NCBI RefSeq assembly: GCF_030272615.1
Contig: NC_081410.1
Span: 191,913,619-191,977,618 of the forward strand
DNA from: Cryptomeria japonica
Taxonomy: Eukaryota; Streptophyta; Pinopsida; Cupressales; Cupressaceae
Direction of reading: 5' to 3'
Length of the DNA stretch: 64,000 nucleotides
The notes below the pieces were generated by a model. It ran no database searches. It was not told the DNA's origin and worked only from the letters and a program-made list of their open reading frames with translations. Each line of letters opens with the position of its first letter. Positions within the stretch are counted from its first letter, which is position 1. A program made the translations under genes and the position numbers. Shown here one piece after another: positions 55,800-64,000 of the stretch.

Positions 55800-57457
55800 T
55801 GTGTAGGGGAAAAAGCGAGACTAGGTTAACATGTCCTAATCCTACCTTTTGACACACATTACGGAATACGAAAGAGCCTAGAGGTATCACACAATTGGCT
55901 ACTTCTTCTTGTGAAAGAGAGAGCCACGGGCTACCTATTAGGATTTCTATTCCTTCATTGAAATTGAAAGATAAAATGATGCAAGTTCAAGTCCTAATCC
56001 CAAAATGCATGTACAAACGAATAACAAAATTGCAGAATTGAGATCAAACAATGAACAGTTGTAAATACAAGGACGAAATAAGAATGCAGATGCGTACCCG
56101 GAGTAAAAATCTGATTGAAAATGTTCGGGACGGGGGCGCGGGTGCCACTGTCCTGATACAGTGCCGGAAACTGCTCCTGAAACTGCTATCTTACACTCTG
56201 GAAACTGTCGGAAATGCTGTCTGTCAGGAGGACCAGGGCACCCAGCGCCTCTGTCCCAGGGACCAAGGCGCCCAGTGCCCCTATCCAGGTAGGACCAGGG
56301 CGCCCCACGCCCCTGTCCAGGTCTTTTGCTCTGCAATTTGGTGTGGAGTGCTGTCTCGACCTGCTTTTCTCGGATCTGTCACCTGCGGCGTCGTCCGAGT
56401 TCCGAAACCTGCACTTATATCTGAAAAGGGTATGGGTGGCTATATAGGGTTTTGCCTTAGTCAAACCCCCGCTTCGGTGATTCCACCTCCACGAATAGCC
56501 AAGTTGTATTGTAAAATGTATTGTGTGTGCAGACCTAGTGTGTGTGCAAGGTCCTAAAATGCAAGCAAGCAAACTAGAGCAACCTAGAAAGTAAACCCTA
56601 ATTGCTTGTAAATGACGATGTAAATGCTCTAAATCAAGATGCAAAGTGATCTAAAGCATGAATAAAGGATATATTGAAGCTTATGCAAAGACATGAAAAC
56701 AATCATGAAATCATACCCAACCCCCAAAGGAGGAGTACAAGCCAATCTTTAGTCGGTAATCTCCTATTGTTCTTCAATGTCTTCCAAGCCCTAAATGGAT
56801 GAATGAAATTGATAAATGCTTGATAGAGGGATGTTGAATGTTGTTGAAGTCTTCAAAGATCTTCTCTTTCACTACATATGAGGTTCCTGAAAACAAAAAT
56901 CGGATCCCTTCAAATGAAGAAAGAGAGCTCTTATGTATGAAACCCTAGGTCATAATTTCATCTTTTGGCCGACCTAGAGATTGAATTTCCTGCCAATTTC
57001 TTGGGGTTAAGCTTTATTTTATGATTGGATTGTGCTCCTAAAATTTTGGGAAAAATGTCCGAGACCATGTGCACTCCGGGCGCCACGGTCCCGACAACTT
57101 TTCACCAAATTTTTAGGGCTGTCGGATATGAGGATTTTAGAGAGAATCCTGAAGTTATAGGTGATTTCGAGATGTTTTGACCCCCAAAACCAAGCCCCCA
57201 AGTTCAAAATAGGACTTAATTAGGGTTTTTGATTGAGTGATGTATTGGAGGAATAAAATGAAAAGGGCACGCTTTAACGAAAGGGCCCAACTTTATGATG
57301 TAGAGGACGATGAAATAGGACCTTAAACCTAATTAATTTGATTAATTAAGTGCTAAAGGAGAAATGCAATGCAAAATGTAAAATGCACTAAGGCGGGTGC
57401 TAAACTAGGTGTGAAATTGTACCACCCTAGCAAGTGCGTACAATTTACGACGCTACA
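55800..57457 (-). repeat. 5' LTR of Tat element 2 (1,658 bp)
   Basis: Paired with 44796-46454. A CTATATAG box lies at 56440-56447. A GC-rich tract of three GGACCAGGGC/GGACCAAGGC units (56229-56320) lies downstream of it in plus coordinates. The right flank ATAAC (57458-57462) matches 44791-44795. Confidence 0.93.
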
Positions 57458-57462
57458 ATAAC

Positions 57463-58888
57463 ATACTTAAAAAATTGAAGCCTTCTAGCAAAATCTTTAA
57501 AAAAATTGGAAATCTTTGTTGCTTTATATAAACATTTCGCTTTTATTTTAAAAAATAATTGATTTAATTCAAAAATCAATTATATTATTTCGCATTCCTT
57601 TTTTTCATATTTAAAAAAAAATTATATGGGAGTGAAGAGGTATGGTTGCTCACACAACTGCTTGCATCGGCCTCCAATGATTTGGCCGATACTTTTTTGA
57701 CCAGAAGTCTTAAGTGGCAGCCACATCACCAAATTTCTCACATTTCTAAAACTTTTGACTTTTGCAACAATTTTCTACAAGTAAATTCAATTTATTTAAA
57801 AAACAAAAAATAGCCTTTTGTAGAGATCGAAGTCAAGAATCTACTCATATAATTTTTATGATGTTTGGATTAGCTTTACTATATATTATTTCAAAAATAC
57901 TACAGGTAGGTATTCTAATGTTCGATAAGAGGCTAGTTTGAAAAACAAAAGAAAATATTCAATAACCTCAAAAAAAATTGAAAAAAATATGGTTCCCCAG
58001 AGGGAAGAGTCTTCTCAATAGGGTTTTTTTTTTAATTAAAATACATTTAATAGACAAAATTTGGTAGGAGAAAAAAACTATCAAATTTAGGTTATTCAAC
58101 TTTAAAATGTTATCACGAAGAAAATATACATCGATTTTTTTTTTTGATGCACTATATATGTATGTCATTTATTAAGGATATCAAAATCAGAAAAAAAAAT
58201 AAGTTGATTTATATTTTGTTTTTTGGTGGGAACTGAACCCCCTGATTTTTAGCATTTTTCAGTAATAAAAAAATTGACTTTAAAAGTAAAAAAAATGTAT
58301 CAATTCTTAACAATTTTTTTTTTTAAATAATACACTTAAACTTTATCAAATTTTACACATTTCATCAGTTTACATCATCTTCAAATTTAAAATACAAATG
58401 CCACTTTTATGGCGTCAAAATTGAACAATTATTGTTGTGTTAACCTTTTCCTTTATAAAAGTGTGACATAGGTTTGTACTTTTTTCCCAAATATCATCAT
58501 TTTAACATTACAAAATTATCAATATCTAATTCAAGAGGTCTTGAATATTACATATATTTAATCAATTTCTTATAATTTAATGAAGTGAGTTTATACTCCA
58601 CTTGAGTATTTAGTTCATCGTTTCTTTGACATATAAAATTTATTTTTCAATTGAACTAGTCTAGTTAACGTCAAATTCCTAACATGGACAAATTATATTG
58701 ATTAAAATTAGCATCAACACATAATCATACTTTATTTTACTTATATTAAAAACTATCGAATCAAATCAAAATTATACATACTAATTTGAATTCAATCCCT
58801 TCACTCACGTTTAAGTTGTTCTTGATAAATTTTAAATCAAACATTAATATTAAGTAAATCAATTACGTAAATTATTCTTAACACTAAT
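57463..58888. other. AT-rich DNA between two Tat elements, no gene recognised
   Basis: Long A and T runs and short open frames only. A GC-richer patch at 57640-57730 (GGCCTCCAATGATTTGGCCG) has no recognised identity. Nothing else is supported. Confidence 0.45.
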
Positions 58889-60406
58889 TGTAGCGTCATA
58901 AATTGTACACCTTATTAGTGTGTCTAATTTCACACTCTCCTAGCACTTATTTTAGTCTTTCCCTTTCCTCTATGCATTATAGGACCTTTATTTATTTAAA
59001 TTAATATTATGGGTCTTATTCCACTTTATTGCATGTATCATCATACTCTTATTTGGGCCCTTAATTCTAGGTGTGCCTTTTATAATTTTAATCCTAATTT
59101 AATCATAATCTTAGTCTAATTTCAACTCTAAAAGCATATTTTGCATATCTATGAATCTTAATTTGAGTAACCATGCTAGATTTAGCATTAGGATCACAAT
59201 AGCTTGCATTCCTAGAAAATCGAAAAAAGTTGGTCAAACTTGGTAGTATACTACCTAGTCCCAAAAAAAAATCCGTAAATTTTGGGAGCTTAATTGGGTG
59301 TTCTTATTCTATTCAAATCTAGCTCTGTGCAAAAATTTATCAATTTTAAGTCATCCTAATGGTGATTTTAATTATGAAATCCCTATATAAGGCATCCCAC
59401 TCAAATTAATTTTCGAAATCTAATCATATGCAAACATTATCATCAATTCAAGAGCAATAATTCTTCCTCAAGAGAAGATCTGATTCAAGGAGCAACAAAT
59501 TACATCAAGGCATCTTCAATTTCTGTTTTATCGATGATTTTATGATGGATTTTATGTGATTTATCATGTTATTGTATCAACCCATGGAGTACTTATCCTA
59601 AGATAATTGTATCACCTATTGAAGGTATAATCATCTACATTAAAGAATTTTGGCCTTGCCCTCAAAAGGCAAGCTTTTCCAATTCAGTTCAAGTTCAATT
59701 TCTATTTCAATTAGGGTTAATTCCAAACCTAGGGTTTGACCTAAGGCAAAGCCCTATCCACAACACAATTTCCCTTCTCTTGGCATGTCATTAATAGATT
59801 CAAGAGTTGTGAAAGTAGAAAAGGATAGAGGAGACAAAAACAAACAAAATTGGCTTTTCCAGAAGTTCCAAAGACCCCCTAGGACCAAGCCAAAATTGGA
59901 GGACCAAGGCGAATTTGGAGGACCAAGGCAATGGGTGCCCTTGTTCTAGGTAGTTTTTTGGTCAGTAGTGGACTCAAATTCTCTTGCCATTTCCAAAAAG
60001 ATCCAACTTGCCTATGTTTGCAGTTGAAAGACCGAGGCAACCACCACCACAATCTTGATAATTTTTCTTGAATTTTAAAGTACAAGTTCCGATCCTCTTC
60101 TTCTACTCATATCCCAATTTACAACTTTTTTTGACTTCAGCAACATTCTATTTTCATCATTTCATTTCAATTTTTTCATTGTTTGTTATAGATTTAGCAT
60201 TTGCAATTCAAAACCTAATTCAAACACAATTTTAGCTCAAACAAAAGGGGAAATAGGACCTCAATCAGCATTCAACCCTCTTCTTAATAGAATTGAGGTT
60301 TGATCTATTTAGTTCATCCTCCTTTTAATGTAATGTTTGTGAAAGTTAGGCCATTTCCTAGTTTACAAAGCATAACTTGTGAAACCCTTATTTTTCATTC
60401 GTTACA
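58889..60406 (+). repeat. 5' LTR of decayed Tat element 3
   Basis: It starts TGTAGCGTCATAAATTGTAC, the same start as the LTRs of elements 1 and 2 read on the minus strand (TGTAGCGTCGTAAATTGTAC). It also shares the nearby AATTTCACAC word and ends GTTACA. TATATAAGG at 59384-59392 is a TATA box on the plus strand. AGGACCAAGGCGAATT-type units at 59880-59935 correspond to the GC-rich LTR units of elements 1 and 2. An open frame on the opposite strand at 59879-60085 is not a gene. The 3' LTR is not in the window. Confidence 0.82.
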
Positions 60407-60409
60407 TTT

Positions 60410-60424
60410 TGGTGAACCCAACAT
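60410..60424 (+). other. Decayed tRNA-Trp primer-binding site of Tat element 3
   Basis: TGGTGAACCCAACAT, compared with TGGTGAACCCGACGT in elements 1 and 2. Both CG dinucleotides have become CA, as expected from cytosine deamination on the opposite strand. Confidence 0.75.
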
Positions 60425-60577
60425 ATCTTATTCTCACTTCTAATTTTCATATAGTTTATGCTACATTCATTTCATAGTTTGATTTAGAGAAAAATTAAAA
60501 TTAAAAAACCATTTTGTTTTATGCAATATGCATGCTTCAATTTATATGCATTGTTACATTAGATCATAATTATATAT

Positions 60578-62478
60578 ATGGAGTTATCTTCCTTTGCTAG
60601 TTCAATTTCAAGTTTTTTTCAAGATGTTCATGGTGTTCCCTTCTATGCATATGATGAAAACTTAGTTAATCCTTTGATTCATAGCTATGATTTATCCTCT
60701 CTTAAGGATATTCCTACTCATGAGGAAACTTTGGTGCAAGAAAAGATTATTAAAACTTCTTTCAAAACTCTCCCTTCTAAGGATGAGGTTTTGATAAATA
60801 ATGTTGATCTTTCTCCTAAAATGATCATCTCCCATAAGAATATCCTAGATGAAGAGGATGATACCATAAACACATTACTTAATGTCACCTTCCCTTCGAT
60901 ACATGGTATTTCTCTTAGAGATAAAGTGTTGTTGGATAGTGTTAATCCTTCGCCTAAGGATTGTCTTACTCATGAGAAAATCTTAGAGGATGATTACACT
61001 AGAAAGGAAGAGGCATTTATGACTAGTGTTTTTCTCTCTCCCAAAATTGGTCCTATCCATGATGATATTTTGGTGCAAGAAAAGGCTATTGGCACTTCTT
61101 AAATGGTCTCCATCTTGGGAATAATGTTGTTCTTTCTTCTAAAATAAACCTCCCTTGTAGGAAAACTTTGGAAAAAGAGTATGCTCGTAGACTACAAGGG
61201 TTCAATACCACAAACAATCCCCTCTATGAGGATTTTAGTTTCATTTCCAAAGATATACCATTCAAGAATAAGCATTTAAGGTTGATAATCCTCTTTATGA
61301 GCCACTTGATAATATCAACTCTAGTAGATCATCCTTACATATTCCCAAACCATCTTTGATCAATATGATAACATGAATGGTTGTGAAACTCCTAATAAGT
61401 CTCTTTTTATGGTTCATGGTGCTAGTTCTCCTCAAACTTCTAAACCTCTCAACAAGGTGGTTGTAGTAATGACAACTTTTTCACTCCTAACAAACTAGTT
61501 ATTACTATGCAAGGAGGTTATCCCACCAAGAGTCCTTATGAGTATGATAAATAAATTAGTTGAGAGAATTATAATTTAGTTTCCCACACATATAATATGA
61601 GGAACAATAAGCAATTAATTCTTCTAAAGCAATACTTCCACCAACACCTCGTTTATCACAACATCTTGGTAAAGAGCACGATCTTATTGAACAAGTGAAA
61701 GCTATTCCTGCCCAGATATCCCTTTGGGATTTGATTCAAACTTTATCTACACATCATGAAATGTTACAAGATTCTTTAAAGAACTTAGATTTCCCACCTG
61801 TAGTGACACTTTATACTATGGCTTATTTCATTGACTCCATGAAAACACCTAAAGCTCAAATTGTGTTTTCACAAGATGAGTTAGCTCCTAAGGAGATTCA
61901 AAATCAATATGATTCTCTTATTATTTTTGTCCTTATTAATGGTAATGCTATAAGAACAACCTTAGTAGATAATGTATCTTGCTTTAAAATGTTTGTAGCA
62001 TTGACTTGTTGCATAAGATTAATGTGGACACTTCTCTTATTCAATCTGAATCTCTTTCTATTTGTGGCTTCGATAACGTTGCTAGAACATCCTTAGGTAC
62101 TATAACCTTTCCTATTAAGGTAGGAAATGTTATTTTACCTATACCTATCCATTCATGCCTGATAAGATTACTTATAACCTTCTTCTAGGGAGACCTTGGA
62201 TTCATAATATGCAAGATGTCCCTTCTACTCTTCATTTTCAAGTCAAATTCATTTATAATAACAAGATGTATACTTTTCATGTCGATACTAATTTACAATT
62301 TTTTTTGCAAACTTCATCTGATTCTAAATCTTCTTCACATTCTTCTACTACTCAAGTTAAAACACCATCTCCTCCTAAAGATACTTCTACACCTAAAGAG
62401 CTACTCTTAGAAGACGATTGGGGGTCCTTAGATTTTACACCTTCTTTTATAAGAGAATATAAAATCCACCCAATATAG
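60578..62478 (+). pseudogene. Relic of the Gag-less Tat polyprotein of element 3
   Basis: 60578-61102 encodes the same kind of repeats as the N-terminus of element 1's polyprotein, with LVQEKIIKTSFKTLPSKDE and VQEKAIGTS words. Broken remnants of the VQG region follow (about 61380-61560). At 61695-61930 the spacer reads QISLWDLIQTLSTHHEMLQ. The protease region at 61955-61985 reads LVDNVSCFK, so the catalytic DNG has become DNV. The LLLGRPWIH motif lies at 62170-62205 and DDWGSLDFTPSF at 62412-62450. At least three frameshifts and several stops are present. No reverse transcriptase follows before a different sequence begins near 62559. It confirms that the repeat-rich N-terminus is a family trait. 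Confidence 0.82.
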
Positions 62479-62558
62479 CTTAAGATTGAAAAGGAAGATG
62501 ATATGCATGGACATCCATTCCATATGGTAGGCTTAAGGCAATGGAGAAGAAGAGTCAA

Positions 62559-63520
62559 TGTTGTATACACTAAAAATTTGATCTGGAGATAATTAATTAA
62601 ATGCAAAGTTATTTAATTAATTAAAGTAATTATTCTTCCACTATATAAATTAATTTAATAATCTATTTATATAGTTCATTTTCATAATTCATCCTAGCTT
62701 AATTTATTTTTTCTATTTTCTTGATTAAATAAATGAATTTAATTAATTAATTAATTAAATTATTCACCACCATTAAATTTGAATTTTTAATTCAAATTGA
62801 ACACACGTGTCTTAACTTCTAACCAACCCCCTAGCCTCACCATGGGTTAACCAACCCTATCCCCTCTAACCTCCTTTTCCTAACCTCTTGTGGGTTGTTC
62901 ACTTTCCCTTGTGGACACATGGCACCTTTGCCACTTGTCCCTCCTCCCCTTGCGACTTGCCTCTTTATTGGTACTTGGCGGAGATTATTAGACTCTTGTC
63001 TTTCCAGCAATGATATGTGTCCTCTTCTTCAACCTCTCCTCCAAATTATTCAATTTCAATGGCCCTCATCCTTAGCCTTGAAAAATCTATAAATGGCCCT
63101 CTTTTTAGCCATGAGACCCCCTTAGCATCTTGAGAATTCTTAGCATTATCAGCAATCTTAGTAGCATCTCTATCAATACAATTAGCTTTGCATCATAATT
63201 ATCTTATCATTTAGCAACATTTTGCATCTATCATAATGGCTTCCATTGTATTTTTTTATTATAGTTTAGAATTGTAAATTTCATCATTATAGATCTTAGC
63301 ATTGAATCATATCATTCTCATTTCTTGAGTTGTCACTTTGCAAAATCATGCATCTAAGAGCCATCATATGAACACATGAGGTCCTCATGAATAGAGAGCA
63401 ATGAGGTGATTTGAGAGAGTGCTTTAATTGTTTTATTTGTTTTTACTCTTTCATGTAATTCTTCATTGGATGTTGTGTAGTTGTTTATTATTATTGCACT
63501 AACACTAATTTTACACTACA
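62559..63520 (+). mobile_element. LTR-like sequence interrupting Tat element 3
   Basis: Homology to the Tat elements ends shortly before TGTTGTATACAC at 62559. A TATA box (CTATAAATGG) lies near 63088, and a candidate end ...TTACACTACA lies at 63520. This TG...CA stretch of about 960 bases could be the 5' LTR of another retrotransposon whose body continues past the window. I could not confirm a primer-binding site or a target duplication. Confidence 0.35.
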
Positions 63521-63734
63521 TCATTTTCTAGCACCCATCATGGGGCCTAGCCCCATTTTTAACAATTTCTTGCATATTTTTCTTCGACAGGTGAACACGG
63601 AGAACCAGTTTAGTGCTCTAGAGAAGAATATCAATGTTTTCAGCTCCCAGATGAGTGCTTAAGACCTTTTGCTAGAGCATCTATCTCCTATATTAGCATT
63701 TTGGGTCTCCAGATTAACGTTATGATTCAATGAA

Positions 63735-63930
63735 TTAGACTTTTACTTCTATAAAATAGCATTCTAGATTCATAGAATAGCATTTTCATTTCATAGAATA
63801 GCATTTTAATTATGAAGAATAGTGTTTTTCATTCCGTAGAATAGTGTTTTACTATTGTAGAATAGCATTTAGATAGCATAGATTAGCGCTTTAATCAGTT
63901 ACTTTAGCATTTTCAATTCTGCTTACAAAA
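63735..63930. repeat. Degenerate short tandem repeat (ATAGAATAGCATTTT)
   Basis: The words ATAGAATAGCATTTT, GTAGAATAGTGTTTT and TAGATTAGCGCTTT recur about every 23-30 bases, in roughly seven copies. Non-coding. It may lie in the leader or internal region of the LTR element that begins near 62559. Confidence 0.7.
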
Positions 63931-64000
63931 TTTTAATTTTCAAAAACTAATTTTTGTCATTCTATTTTGCAAGTACTTATACGTTGTCAAAGACCAAGAT

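Larger units (their letters stand above)
44796..57457 (-). mobile_element. Tat element 2: 12.7-kb Ty3/gypsy LTR retrotransposon with antisense PMD gene
   Basis: Complete element on the minus strand, flanked by ATAAC at 44791-44795 and 57458-57462. In element sense: 5' LTR (57457-55800), tRNA-Trp primer site (55796-55777), protease/G-patch frame (55629-52993), reverse transcriptase and two RNase H domains (52992-51004), integrase (51178-50084), a 3.6-kb 3' region holding a plant mobile domain gene in antisense (47037-49488), polypurine tract (46469-46455), 3' LTR (46454-44796). Two RNase H domains plus extra antisense genes before the 3' LTR are typical of the Tat lineage. No Gag capsid is visible. 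Coding damage is light: two stops and one single-base deletion. Confidence 0.93.

Overview
The window reads as plant nuclear DNA dominated by transposable elements and satellite DNA, most likely from a gymnosperm (conifer-type) genome. The pointers are very long AT-rich stretches without genes, nested and heavily decayed retroelements, Tat-lineage Ty3/gypsy elements with tRNA-Trp primer sites, and almost no host genes. The assignment to conifers is inference; 'plant' is much safer. Only one short candidate host gene is visible: a 78-residue Lys/Ala/Val-rich basic protein at 9568-9804 (-) with its own TATA box.

Layout. 1-13019: decayed intergenic DNA with a relic of the same Tat family found later (about 3050-5370), a 262-bp tandem duplication, the small basic-protein gene, a foldback element, a broken LINE reverse transcriptase and tandem hairpin repeats. 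13020-44773: one satellite array of about 150-bp monomers, now cut into four pieces (13020-14032, 16018-21385, 35279-35919, 44441-44773) by three insertions. The insertions are a probable solo LTR (14034-16017), a 13.9-kb hAT-type DNA transposon (21386-35278) and an 8.5-kb Tat LTR retrotransposon (35920-44440). Removing each insertion together with one copy of its target-site duplication restores the monomer. 44796-57457: a second, 12.7-kb Tat element with an ATAAC duplication, at the right edge of the array. 57463-64000: AT-rich DNA, then a decayed third Tat element in the opposite orientation (LTR 58889-60406, primer site, gag/protease-region relic to 62478), interrupted by another LTR-like sequence.

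The large hAT element has 8-bp duplications (ACCCCATG) and short imperfect terminal inverted repeats. It holds a broken hAT transposase (+), a broken gene of about 1,350 codons on the opposite strand (globular N-terminal part, G-patch-like motif, Pro/Ser/Thr-rich middle, long coiled coil), and two further small broken genes of unknown function. It also carries internal tandem repeats and GGCGAAT/ATTCGCC subterminal motifs. A hAT element of this size with several passenger genes is the best candidate for an undescribed system.

The Tat elements lie on the minus strand. Element 2 encodes protease, G-patch, reverse transcriptase, two RNase H domains and a D,D35E integrase, interrupted by two stop codons and one frameshift. 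On the opposite strand, between pol and the 3' LTR, it carries an intron-containing plant mobile domain (PMD) gene. Neither element shows a Gag capsid or CCHC zinc knuckle. Element 1 lacks pol but has an uninterrupted 1,071-codon reading frame whose N-terminal 430 residues are degenerate acidic Ser/Pro-rich repeats. Nonsense changes across the broken genes are nearly all explainable as C-to-T changes, as expected of silenced, methylated repeats.
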